Assembly: GCA_014523625.1 (NCBI GenBank)
Contig: JAATVP010000219.1
Coordinates: 1-20,220 of the forward strand
Length of the DNA stretch: 20,220 bases
From: Nitrososphaerales archaeon TH5896
Lineage (GTDB): Archaea > Thermoproteota > Nitrososphaeria > Nitrososphaerales > Nitrososphaeraceae
Direction: 5' to 3'
The notes beneath the pieces were generated by a model, which was not told where the DNA came from, searched no databases, and worked only from the letters and a program-made list of their open reading frames with translations. Below, in pieces: positions 7,766 through 15,880 of this stretch (positions within the stretch are counted from its first letter, which is position 1; each line of letters opens with the position of its first letter). The position numbers were made by a program, and so were the translations under genes.

Positions 7766-8752
7766 TTAAAGCCATTCAGAGAGTACTGGATAATAGGCCT
7801 TACGGCGTGTGTCATCAAGACTATTTTTCTCTAGAACTAGACCTTGTTCCTTAAGGTCTTCAATGGCATTTTGAATTGTTCTCCTGGGTAAATGACTAAT
7901 TCGGATCAATTCGCTCTGTTCTACAGGATATTTAGTCTTGATTATGTAGTAAATAAATTTGGACGCAGGACCGCCTTCTGGATCCCTTCTGAAGTAAGAG
8001 ACCCCATACGCTGCTTTTGACATTAAACCTCTTCGCTGTGTTTCGACAGACATAAGCAAATCTGGCCGAACTTCCGCCAAGTTTACGCGTTGTCCAAACT
8101 CAGCAATAAGAGCTGATTGTTGCGATTCAAGTGGAGATTCAAAAATGAACGCCCTTGGAGGAAATTTTGATGTGAGTGCACCCATAAGGTGCCATTTCAC
8201 TGCTCCACGTTCATCATAAATTCCTACACCTATCCCTTCATTTGCTTCCAGTACAACCTTGTTACTACCGAGCTTTATACTTTGTTCAGTTCTTGAAAGA
8301 ATCTGTTCAACGGTCAATTGATGCCTAGGATCCTTTCTTCCGATTTTCCACAAACACCACATGTCTTTGGATTCAATGGTCTTGACGATTTTTTCTTTTT
8401 CGTCCAAACTTAAATCACGACTGTTTTCACTAATTTCTATGACGTCGATGCCCATTCTAGCTGCCTCGGTTACGAACCTTTCAAAAACATTTTCGACTAT
8501 TGCATACTCGGACATAGTACTACCCAATGATACTTGAATGCCATGCTTATGATAAATTCCTATTTTCTTTTCGAGTATAATATCAGGAATCAAGAGTGGA
8601 TATGCTCCATAGATCTTCACCAAATCAACTATTGGTGAAAGAGTCTCAATACCTTCATTATCTATGCTAGGTAGCCTGTCTATCATGTAAGTTAGCCCTT
8701 CTTCTCGCGGCTTATTCGAATCGATTCGATCCTTTATTATATCTTCAAGCAT
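7766..8752 (-). CDS. ComA-like (phosphosulfolactate synthase family) TIM-barrel fused to a winged helix
   Basis: Residues about 18-250 match the ComA/HSA32 family: DRLPSIDNEG, VDLVKIYGAYPLL, IYHKHGIQVSLGST, MGIDVIEISENSRDLSLDEK, VVLEANEGIGVGIYDERG, FIFESPLESQQSALI and VNLAE...ETQRRGL all follow the archaeal phosphosulfolactate synthase pattern. ComA adds sulfite to phosphoenolpyruvate, the first step of coenzyme M synthesis from PEP. From about 262 to 328 a second domain follows: FIYYIIKTKYPVEQSELIRI, then LPRRTIQNAIEDLKEQGLV and a basic wing, i.e. a MarR/TrmB-like winged helix. Where ComA has a Glu-Gly-Arg-Glu-type motif this protein has EANEG (169-173), so the Arg is missing and activity may differ. 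Ordinary ComA ends after the barrel. It could be a sensor-regulator or a repurposed enzyme. ATG start. Confidence 0.82.
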   Translation of the reverse strand: MLEDIIKDRIDSNKPREEGLTYMIDRLPSIDNEGIETLSPIVDLVKIYGAYPLLIPDIILEKKIGIYHKHGIQVSLGSTMSEYAIVENVFERFVTEAARMGIDVIEISENSRDLSLDEKEKIVKTIESKDMWCLWKIGRKDPRHQLTVEQILSRTEQSIKLGSNKVVLEANEGIGVGIYDERGAVKWHLMGALTSKFPPRAFIFESPLESQQSALIAEFGQRVNLAEVRPDLLMSVETQRRGLMSKAAYGVSYFRRDPEGGPASKFIYYIIKTKYPVEQSELIRISHLPRRTIQNAIEDLKEQGLVLEKNSLDDTRRKAYYPVLSEWL

Positions 8753-9002
8753 CTTAGATGAGAATATTCATTAGGCTCCTTTACCTATATTGAAGTTGCT
8801 TACTTTAGGGGCATATCGATAGTTGCCCCATTGTATAAGGTCTAAAGCGCACACTAAAGGTGGTGTGAGATACCATCTTAATTGTCCGGCTCATCTAAAC
8901 TAGATCATTTTAGAATGTTATGCCAGCGTTTCATATTTTATTCCAGAGAAATGCCAATCTAATGTGATACAAGTCACGCTGATCTAACCTTAGAAGCTAG
9001 TG
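8753..9002. promoter_or_regulatory. Intergenic region with a 22-bp inverted repeat
   Basis: Upstream of the ComA-like/winged-helix gene. At 8809-8830 the sequence is ggggca, a centre containing the palindrome tatcgata, then tgcccc: two perfect 6-base arms with a 10-base spacer. It lies about 57-78 bases before the ATG at 8752 and just beyond a TATA-like stretch (about 8780-8795). A weaker cacac...gtgtg repeat follows at about 8851-8870. The position suits an operator, but binding is untested. Confidence 0.4.
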
Positions 9003-9908
9003 TCATATTAGCTCCATTGCATCTTGAACCTGAAGAAGTGCAGAAATGATCTGTTCTGAGTGAACTGAAGTCAACCGTTTAGTATTTACGAAAGGATCAA
9101 TTGCTCCCGTTTTTTCATTCTTAATAGTCCCAAGGTCTACGTACATGGCAACTCCAACTTCACCCTGCATTAATTTATTGTAATCAATTAAAACCGGTGA
9201 AACCTGATATAATTCTATTACCAAATTCTCCAATTCCTTGACTAGCAATTTCCTTCTAAAATCAATATCGAGATATTGGGGGAATCCATTTTCAATCGAC
9301 TCGGCCTCCTTCACCAAATCACCGTAGAGCACTTCGTTTTCAAGTAAGTTCTTAAAAAGCTCATCCTCACTCATGTTCGCAAGGCCTCTTAATGACAATT
9401 CCTTCTCGATCATACTATTCGCTTGCTGAGAAATTTGGGAATAATATCGGACGCCTTCACTTTCCAATTCTCTGAGATTTCTTTGTACGTCAAGTACTTT
9501 TTTATTAACCTGATAGTAAGGTAGAGCATGGAACTGAACTCCAAAATACCCTCTGACATTGAACTTGCCCGCAGATTTCCTTAATTCGCAATAGATCCTG
9601 TTCAAATCCTCGATCTTGGACCTGGATATGCCAGAACTCTGCCACCCAGATAGAGATAATATCAAGCGTTCGTAGAATTTCAAAACTTCACTTATATCGA
9701 AAGTCGGTGACTGTGTCACAGTACCATCAGCGAGCATAACGTTTACATCATGCATCGAGATCTTGGGGGTTATAGCGCGTATGAAACACTCCCCGACGTG
9801 ATAGAAGATGGAGTTTATTTCTTGAATATTACTATTGTTAGTATCCTTTAATGGCAACATCATTCCAAGTTCAGAGGTATTATTTTGCTGCGGATACTTA
9901 TAATTCAA
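9003..9908 (-). CDS. Unknown protein, possible partner of the cyclase-like gene (301 aa)
   Basis: A largely helical, soluble 301-residue protein with no signal peptide or membrane span. Residues 130-210 are rich in heptad-like Leu/Glu/Lys patterns and may form coiled coils. The C-terminus has VGVAMYVDLGTIKN (strand-like) and a final helix LLQVQDAMELI. No catalytic motif or named domain is recognised. It lies 67 bases downstream of the cyclase-like gene on the same strand, so the two may be cotranscribed and work together. The longest frame starts at TTG 9908; tandem ATGs at residues 16-17 (about 9863) are a reasonable alternative. Likely lineage-specific. Confidence 0.7.
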   Translation of the reverse strand: MNYKYPQQNNTSELGMMLPLKDTNNSNIQEINSIFYHVGECFIRAITPKISMHDVNVMLADGTVTQSPTFDISEVLKFYERLILSLSGWQSSGISRSKIEDLNRIYCELRKSAGKFNVRGYFGVQFHALPYYQVNKKVLDVQRNLRELESEGVRYYSQISQQANSMIEKELSLRGLANMSEDELFKNLLENEVLYGDLVKEAESIENGFPQYLDIDFRRKLLVKELENLVIELYQVSPVLIDYNKLMQGEVGVAMYVDLGTIKNEKTGAIDPFVNTKRLTSVHSEQIISALLQVQDAMELI

Positions 9909-9975
9909 TTGCGATAATTAGGATTTAACTTAAACTTGATTAATTCAGAAACTTGTCACATGATTGCCAGTCAAA

Positions 9976-10743
9976 TCAGCCATAACCGATGGTTAGGACA
10001 TGGCAAAGAGCTTGCATAGATTCCCGGTTGTTTCCATTTGTATATTTCCACTCGTCAACTTTTGGTCTAATCTCAGAAAATCTCCCTCGCAAAGCGGGGT
10101 CTAACGCAAAATATACGTCTTCACCAACAGTTATCCGATCGGCTTCCGTAATGGAGGTTATCTTAGAGGTTATGCTTATGCAATATCCCAAGATATCGAC
10201 TAAAGAACTCCGGTCTTGTCCGTATAGGACAACTACATTCTCTCCCTCGTCAATTCCTATTTTTACGCTTAGCTCAGGATAATCATATTGATCCAAGATT
10301 GGATTAATTCCGTTCTTAATCACACTCAAAATAGCTCGACCAAATTTAACTGAATTCGTGCAAGCAGCGATCCTATTTGAGATTGAAGGGAAAAATGTAA
10401 TAACTGCGTCACCAACATACTTTAATACGTACCCACCGTGGCTCTGAATTACAGAGGTCACTTCGTGTGAAAACGCTCGTATTATGGTAACGAGTTTGTC
10501 GACGGGCAATGTCATGCTCATATTTGTAGAACTGACTAAGTCGACATACATAATTATTAGTCGTACCTTTGAACTGGCATGATCAAGAAGGTATTCTTTA
10601 CCTGCCTCGAAACTAGAATCATAATCTTGTAATCTTTTTAGCGCCTTCCAGACTCGGCGCTGAGTTTGAGTGACTAGGGCTTCTGTGTCATTACCACCCA
10701 ATTGCGGATTTTCTTCTCCGTAATTGATATCATCAGCTGACAA
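9976..10743 (-). CDS. Class III adenylate/guanylate cyclase-like protein (255 aa)
   Basis: A soluble protein with a class III nucleotidyl cyclase homology domain from about residue 60 to 215. YVDLVSST carries the first metal Asp (D68). GGYVLKYVGDAVITFF carries the second (D112) and an adenine-type Lys (K108). SVKIGIDEGE matches the following strand, and DILGY holds D183 at the other purine-selecting place. In the canonical Asn...Arg transition-state motif after DxxG, this protein has Ser190 and Lys194 instead. It might thus be a weak, altered or purely sensory cyclase. Such cyclase-like proteins are common in Nitrososphaerota. There is no membrane segment. The start is TTG at 10743; no in-frame ATG exists before the catalytic domain. 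A 301-residue unknown follows 67 bases downstream. Confidence 0.82.
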   Translation of the reverse strand: MSADDINYGEENPQLGGNDTEALVTQTQRRVWKALKRLQDYDSSFEAGKEYLLDHASSKVRLIIMYVDLVSSTNMSMTLPVDKLVTIIRAFSHEVTSVIQSHGGYVLKYVGDAVITFFPSISNRIAACTNSVKFGRAILSVIKNGINPILDQYDYPELSVKIGIDEGENVVVLYGQDRSSLVDILGYCISITSKITSITEADRITVGEDVYFALDPALRGRFSEIRPKVDEWKYTNGNNRESMQALCHVLTIGYG

Positions 10744-10895
10744 GGTGCCAATTTCTTGTTAGGCCGCCTTACCTTATTCCGCTATAAGAAACGGTAAATT
10801 CATAATCGTACGGTGAAAGCATCATATAGAATCTTTGTCTCGCTCTCGCAGACGGCAAGGAGAAGCATATAAGACTCTAATACATTCAACGTTTT
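10744..10895. promoter_or_regulatory. Divergent promoter region, cyclase-like gene / mqnD
   Basis: A 152-base region between divergent starts (TTG at 10743 on minus, GTG at 10896 on plus). For mqnD, gaagcatataagac is centred about 28-30 bases before the GTG and fits a TATA box. No clear operator repeat is seen. Confidence 0.4.
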
Positions 10896-11729
10896 GTGGT
10901 TGAATTAAGGTTAGGCCATACTCCTGATGCTGATGACGCATTCATGTTTTATGGAATTGCGTCGGGCAAAGTGAAGAGTAATGTGTTTGAGATCAAACAC
11001 GTAATAGAGGATATTGAAACCCTTAACAAGAGGGCAGTGGATCACGAACTTGATGTCACTGCGATCTCAGCTCATGCATATGCATACCTGAGAGATTATG
11101 TTATCTTACGCTGCGGTGCCAGTTTTGGCCTTAACTATGGTCCAGCGATTATTTCAAAGAAAGAGCTCACAATTCCTGAACTCAGTCAAACCACAATTGC
11201 CATACCTGGAAGAATGACTTCAGCTTACTTGATTTCAAGGATTGCATTAGGGAATTACAATGACGTCCAGAAGCCCTTTCACATGATTCCAAGTGCCGTA
11301 AAAGAAGGAGAAGTGGAAGCTGGTTTGGTAATTCATGAAGGGCAGATCACTTTTGATTCATATGGTCTCTTGAAGGTGCTAGATCTGGGAAGATGGTGGA
11401 ATGATATCACAGATGGCCTTCCGGTTCCACTTGGTATAAATGTGGCCAGTTCAAAAACCATGTCATATTTCCAGATTAAGGAATTTGAGCAATTATTTAG
11501 AGACTCTATCCTCTACGGGCTCAACCATTTTGATGACGCACTTGACTATGCCATGACGTACAGCAGAGGTCAGGCCAGAGACGTGATAGGTAGCTTCATA
11601 GGAATGTACGTAAACAGGCTAACAATTGACATGGGAGCTGAAGGTATTGCATCCATCCAGAGAATGTTTGAACTGGCATATAATAAAGGAATCCTGAAGG
11701 AAAATATCTCAAGTCTGATCAACGGCTAG
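10896..11729 (+). CDS. mqnD: 1,4-dihydroxy-6-naphthoate synthase MqnD
   Basis: Converts cyclic dehypoxanthine futalosine to 1,4-dihydroxy-6-naphthoate in the futalosine route to menaquinone. The 277-residue periplasmic-binding-protein-like fold shows the MqnD hallmarks: HTPDADDAFMFY at 8-19, IAIPGRMTSAYL at 101-112, AGLVIHEGQITFDSYGL at 142-158 (H147 is at the catalytic His position) and WWNDITDGLPVPLG at 167-180. The last motif separates MqnD from the related chorismate dehydratase MqnA. It starts at GTG directly after a TATA-like box, suggesting a leaderless mRNA. It converges on mqnE, with 92 bases between the stops, and sits in a local group with mqnE and mqnC. Thaumarchaea are known to make menaquinones. 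Confidence 0.9.
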   Translation: MVELRLGHTPDADDAFMFYGIASGKVKSNVFEIKHVIEDIETLNKRAVDHELDVTAISAHAYAYLRDYVILRCGASFGLNYGPAIISKKELTIPELSQTTIAIPGRMTSAYLISRIALGNYNDVQKPFHMIPSAVKEGEVEAGLVIHEGQITFDSYGLLKVLDLGRWWNDITDGLPVPLGINVASSKTMSYFQIKEFEQLFRDSILYGLNHFDDALDYAMTYSRGQARDVIGSFIGMYVNRLTIDMGAEGIASIQRMFELAYNKGILKENISSLING

Positions 11730-11821
11730 GTGAATCTTGTTGAAAGGATTGATATCTTGGCTGAATACGTAATCAGTATCGAAATAAACCAAAAATATAA
11801 GAAAATATTCCCAATAGCCGG

Positions 11822-12967
11822 CTAAAAACGTTTGAGAATATTAAAAAACGTATCCCTCTGCGCTGGTTGTCTATTGATTTCACCCACCAAATTGATTAGC
11901 TCTTCTGTTGAAGTCACATTATGCTTTCCTGTTGCTTTGAAAATTTCCTCAGAGAACGCTGTCCCGACTAGATCGTTGCCGCCGTAATGAAGCGCGACTT
12001 GCGCTAACTTCTTTCCGAGGGCTATCCAATATACAGAGATATTGTTTAGCACGTTTGATAATAAGATCCTTGAGACTGCTATAACTCTTAGGTCGTACGT
12101 CGATGGACTTTCCCTCTGAATCAGATGGTTCTTCTCAAGCTCGGTATTTTCTAAGCTAAATTTTAGGGGGATGAATGTAGTGAAGCCATTGGTCTTCTTG
12201 TGTAACTCTCGGATCCGAATGATATGATCAACGATGTGTTCGGGTTTCTCAACATGACCAAAGAGCATCGTACAATTACTCCTCAACCCTATTTCGTGGG
12301 CTTGGCGCGCAGTATCAAGCCATTCCTCCCCAGAACATTTCCCTCGCACAATCAATTTTCTTGTTTGCTCGTGAAAAATTTCCGCACCACCCCCCGGTAA
12401 CGCGTCCAGCCCAGAATCCTTCAATCTGCCAAGTACTTCCTTTATGGAATTCCTGGTTAGCTTGGCAATGAAAAAAATTTCAGCTGGTGTGAGTGCTTTT
12501 ATACTTACATGAGGGAATTCCTTTTTAATAGAAGTGATCATACGTTCATAGTAATCCAGTCCTAACTTCGGATGAAAGCCTCCAACAATGTGTAATTCCG
12601 TTGCTCCCAAATCGTTCACTGCTATTTTGGCCCTTGCGATGAGTTGTTCGGTGGTAAGTGTATAAGCGTCACCCTCTTGACCCTTTCTATAAAAAGCACA
12701 GAGTGGACAGCTTGCGGCACAGATGTTAGTATAATTGAGATAGTACGAACAAACGAATGTTACGGTATTTCCGCTATTTTTCCTGCGTAGATTATCTGCA
12801 ACTGCTCCCAATAAGAATAGGTTCTCTTCAGTCATGAGTTGCATTCCATCACTATGCGATAGTTCTTCGCCTGCCATCGCCTTCTCGAGTGCAGGGGTTA
12901 CTCTTTCAATACCTTGTTGCAATCTAGTTGATTTATGACTGCGAATGTCAATATAAAACCTATGCAA
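11822..12967 (-). CDS. mqnE: Aminofutalosine synthase MqnE (radical SAM)
   Basis: Radical SAM enzyme that joins the chorismate-derived enolpyruvyl benzoate to the adenosyl group of SAM, giving 6-amino-6-deoxyfutalosine. The cluster motif is C83-x3-C87-x2-C90 in NICAASCPLCAFYR. ELHIVGGFHP (124-133), KALTPAEI (157-164), ALPGGGAEIF (189-198) and CTMLFGHVE (232-240) are MqnE-type motifs that distinguish it from MqnC. The region FIPLKFSLENTEL corresponds to the family's FIPL-x-F...NT block, with Leu where Pro is usual. The only plausible full-length start is TTG at 12967, since an in-frame TGA lies a short way upstream; the first ATG is at residue 31. It is divergent from mqnC. Confidence 0.9.
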   Translation of the reverse strand: MHRFYIDIRSHKSTRLQQGIERVTPALEKAMAGEELSHSDGMQLMTEENLFLLGAVADNLRRKNSGNTVTFVCSYYLNYTNICAASCPLCAFYRKGQEGDAYTLTTEQLIARAKIAVNDLGATELHIVGGFHPKLGLDYYERMITSIKKEFPHVSIKALTPAEIFFIAKLTRNSIKEVLGRLKDSGLDALPGGGAEIFHEQTRKLIVRGKCSGEEWLDTARQAHEIGLRSNCTMLFGHVEKPEHIVDHIIRIRELHKKTNGFTTFIPLKFSLENTELEKNHLIQRESPSTYDLRVIAVSRILLSNVLNNISVYWIALGKKLAQVALHYGGNDLVGTAFSEEIFKATGKHNVTSTEELINLVGEINRQPAQRDTFFNILKRF

Positions 12968-13218
12968 TGAACTGCTATTAGTATGGACGAAAGCTTTTCA
13001 GATAACGTCCATACCTTCTTGTATTTTTTGCGACCCGATCCATAAGTGTTGTTTTGAAGTGTAACTTCGATTCAACTCCAAAAAGGCTATCTTCATTCAT
13101 TGAATTAGACGTATATCAAAAAGCAACCTGGTTGTGATAGAGGTATACCGTTTGTCAAATCCTCAATTCAAGGGTTTGTAACGAATAAATAACATCATTA
13201 ATTCACATATCATGTATA
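12968..13218. promoter_or_regulatory. Divergent promoter region mqnE / mqnC
   Basis: A 251-base region between two TTG-initiated radical SAM genes. On the mqnC side, gaataaataac (about 13183-13193) lies about 30 bases before the TTG. No equally placed box is clear for mqnE; an AT-rich run at 13018-13034 would imply a longer leader. No obvious operator repeat. Confidence 0.35.
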
Positions 13219-14349
13219 TTGAATAGCGTGACCGGGTTTGCCCAGAACTTGATCAACAAGTCAGATATTTCAGATATCGTATACAACGTTCTAGCCGGAA
13301 ATCGCCTTGATTTAGGAGATTACCTTAGACTCTTGGGATCAGATGATGTTTATTCTCTTGGTATTTCAGCCAATTATTTGCGCAATAAATTGTTCGGGAA
13401 TGATGCCAGCTTTGTTAATAATATAATACTTAATTATACAAACGTATGTGTAACATATTGCAAATTCTGTGCATTCTATAGGCCTCCTGGACATTCGGAA
13501 TCATATACATTATCTCTGAGGCAGATCCTCGAGCGTGTGATTGGGGCTAAGGAGACATATGGCATCACTCAAATCCTTATCCAAGGTGGTCATAATCCAA
13601 ATCTTAGGATCGAATATTATGAAGAAGCATTCAGAGAAATGAAACGACGATATCCTGAAATTGGTATCCACGGTCTTTCTGCATCTGAAATAGACATGAT
13701 AGCGAGAGTAGAGAGGAGCACAACAAGAGAAATTCTTCATAGATTGAAGCTGGCTGGGCTTGACTCACTGCCCGGTGCAGGCGCAGAGGTACTAGATGAT
13801 AGCGTAAAATCGGCGATTAGTCCATTGAAAATTAAGACTGACGAATGGTTAAGAATCATGGAGGAAGCTCATAGCCTCGGAATTAGATCTTCCGCGACAA
13901 TGATGTATGGCACAGTGGAGACGACAGAGCAGAGGGCAAATCATCTATTCCTAATTGCGAAATTGCAGGAAAAGACGCGAGGGTTTATGTCGTTTATACC
14001 ATGGAGTTTTGAGCCCAACAAAACTGAAATGCAATCTGACGGTTCTGTGAGATATTCTTCAGGTGGATTGGGACTGCTAAAGATGATTGCGATCTCTAGA
14101 ATAGTCTTCTACGGGTTGATTAAGCATTTACAGTCCTCATGGCTAACCAACGGAATAGGTATGGCCCAGATGGCCTTGAATTATGGTGCAGACGATTTCG
14201 GAGGGACACTTATTGGAGAAGAAGTGGTTAGCGCTACGGGGGCAAGATCCACAGAATTAACCGCAAGCAAGATTATAGAGTCCATTAGGCAGATAGGTTA
14301 TAGACCTTGCGAAAGGGACAACTACTATAACATAATTAGGTACTTTTAA
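13219..14349 (+). CDS. mqnC: Cyclic dehypoxanthine futalosine synthase MqnC (radical SAM)
   Basis: Radical SAM enzyme that cyclises dehypoxanthine futalosine, the step before MqnD. The [4Fe-4S] motif is C77-x3-C81-x2-C84 in NVCVTYCKFCAFYR. MqnC-type motifs follow: ILIQGGHNP (119-127), HGLSASEID (151-159), SLPGAGAEV (183-191), ATMMYGTVE (226-234) and SFIPWSFEPNKTEM (258-271). The tryptophan form of this last block separates MqnC from MqnE. The 376-residue length is normal. The start is TTG at 13219, with an in-frame GTG nine bases later (13228) as an equal alternative; an AT-rich box about 30 bases upstream fits either. It lies upstream of mvaS on the same strand with a 130-base gap. Confidence 0.9.
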   Translation: MNSVTGFAQNLINKSDISDIVYNVLAGNRLDLGDYLRLLGSDDVYSLGISANYLRNKLFGNDASFVNNIILNYTNVCVTYCKFCAFYRPPGHSESYTLSLRQILERVIGAKETYGITQILIQGGHNPNLRIEYYEEAFREMKRRYPEIGIHGLSASEIDMIARVERSTTREILHRLKLAGLDSLPGAGAEVLDDSVKSAISPLKIKTDEWLRIMEEAHSLGIRSSATMMYGTVETTEQRANHLFLIAKLQEKTRGFMSFIPWSFEPNKTEMQSDGSVRYSSGGLGLLKMIAISRIVFYGLIKHLQSSWLTNGIGMAQMALNYGADDFGGTLIGEEVVSATGARSTELTASKIIESIRQIGYRPCERDNYYNIIRYF

Positions 14350-14443
14350 TTGACTGTTCCTTAGTCGAGGACTTTTGCCATATAATGTAACATTTGTTAT
14401 TGTCAATCGACTTAATTCAGTTGGTCAAATAAGCTTAGAAGTA

Positions 14444-14462
14444 CCTTTAAATTGTCTATAAA
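14444..14462 (+). promoter_or_regulatory. TATA-like box before mvaS
   Basis: The stretch ctttaaattgtctataaag is centred about 27-31 bases before the mvaS ATG, fitting an archaeal TATA box for a nearly leaderless transcript. It suggests mvaS has its own promoter as well as possible readthrough from mqnC. Confidence 0.45.
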
Positions 14463-14479
14463 GATCAAGTCTTGTCATC

Positions 14480-15880
14480 ATGCCAGTAGGAATCGATGAT
14501 CTGGCTATCTACGTTCCTAAGCTCTATGTAGATTGTAAAGAGTTTGCAGAGGCGAGGGGAATAGACCCCCAGAAGCTGGAATACGGTATAGGGATTAGGA
14601 AAATGGCTATAGTTGATGTTAATCAAGATCCGGCCTGTATGGCGTCAAACGCCTGCCTAAAACTGATGGAAAAGAATGATTTGCAACCCCAAGACATTGG
14701 GAGAATGTATGTAGCGACCGAATCAGGACTTGACGAATCGAAAGCAATGAATTCATTTGTTATTGGGATGCTGGAGCAGGTTTATGGTGAAGGTTCTTTT
14801 GAACATGCAGGGGGAATTGAGTGCAAATTTGCATGTGTAAGCGGATCTTACGCTCTATATGACAATGCAAATTGGATACGTGCGGAAGAAAATAATGGCA
14901 AAGCTGCAATTGTGATTGTGAGTGATATTGCCAAGTACGATATTGGTTCGACAGCTGAATATACCCAGGGAGCTGGCGCAGTAGCCATGCTAATCAACCA
15001 GAATCCTAGATTGTTAGCCTTCGATAAAAAGGTCACGTCGACCATAATTAGAAATGAGTATGATTTTTACCGGCCATTCGGAAGAGAAACGCCTTTGGTC
15101 AATGGGAATTATTCAAATCTACTATATTTGATACAAGTCAGGAAAGCCTTTGATAGTTATAAAGAAAAAGCATTGAGGTACGGACTAATTGATCTAAAGG
15201 AAGGAGAATGCATTACGGATCATATTGATCTAATTAGCGTTCATCTACCATATAGACGAATGGGTGAGAAAGCCTTGGCATATCTCTTAAGGCACGAATG
15301 GAGAAACCTTCCTAGATGGAAAGAAGTCACTAACGAAGTAGGGGTTGAGGAGCCTTCTCCAAGAGACCCAAGGGGAACCATTGAATCTATTCTAGCGGAC
15401 ACAGAATTTATGAAAGCAGATGAGAAGTTCCGGAGACTGTTCATGCAGACAGCTCTTTATCACGAGTCATATGAGAAAAAAATGGCAAGCTCTTTAAAGG
15501 CTTCCGAGTTGATCGGCAATCTATACACTGCTTCCATGTATATGGGGTTCAGAAGTTCGTTAGAGTTTGAATATAAGAGAGGAACTGATTTGGATGGCAA
15601 AAGAGTGGGCTTCGGTTCGTACGGGAGCGGTAGCAGTGCAATGGTATTTAGTGGTGTGATTCAGCCTTCCTATAGGGAAATAGTAACTGCAATGAATCTA
15701 GAAGAAGAGATCGGAGCTAGAACGAAGCTTTCGATGGAGGAATACGAAGGACTACACAGAGGGATAGGAAGGGAATTGTTTGATTCCATTAATCATAGCA
15801 ATAAGGAGTTTGTATTGATCAAAATAGGAGCAAAGTCGACGGATAAAGCCGGATTGCGGGAATATACCTATACAGTCTAG
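14480..15880 (+). CDS. mvaS: Hydroxymethylglutaryl-CoA synthase
   Basis: Condenses acetyl-CoA with acetoacetyl-CoA to HMG-CoA, the first committed mevalonate-pathway step. The product feeds archaeal isoprenoid lipids and the quinone side chain. Catalytic residues are in place: E81 in VATESGLDESKA, nucleophile C119 in ECKFACVSGSYAL and H255 in SVHLPYRRMGEKA. DIAKYDIGSTAEYTQGAGAV (149-168) and GSYGSGSSAMVFSG, near the C-terminus, are conserved thiolase-fold blocks. At 466 residues it is longer than typical archaeal HMG-CoA synthases (about 350) and closer to the bacterial/eukaryotic class; it contains an extra helical segment around 270-330. ATG start. It is soluble and cytoplasmic. Position downstream of mqnC suggests a link between quinone ring and prenyl precursor supply, which is inference. 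Confidence 0.93.
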   Translation: MPVGIDDLAIYVPKLYVDCKEFAEARGIDPQKLEYGIGIRKMAIVDVNQDPACMASNACLKLMEKNDLQPQDIGRMYVATESGLDESKAMNSFVIGMLEQVYGEGSFEHAGGIECKFACVSGSYALYDNANWIRAEENNGKAAIVIVSDIAKYDIGSTAEYTQGAGAVAMLINQNPRLLAFDKKVTSTIIRNEYDFYRPFGRETPLVNGNYSNLLYLIQVRKAFDSYKEKALRYGLIDLKEGECITDHIDLISVHLPYRRMGEKALAYLLRHEWRNLPRWKEVTNEVGVEEPSPRDPRGTIESILADTEFMKADEKFRRLFMQTALYHESYEKKMASSLKASELIGNLYTASMYMGFRSSLEFEYKRGTDLDGKRVGFGSYGSGSSAMVFSGVIQPSYREIVTAMNLEEEIGARTKLSMEEYEGLHRGIGRELFDSINHSNKEFVLIKIGAKSTDKAGLREYTYTV

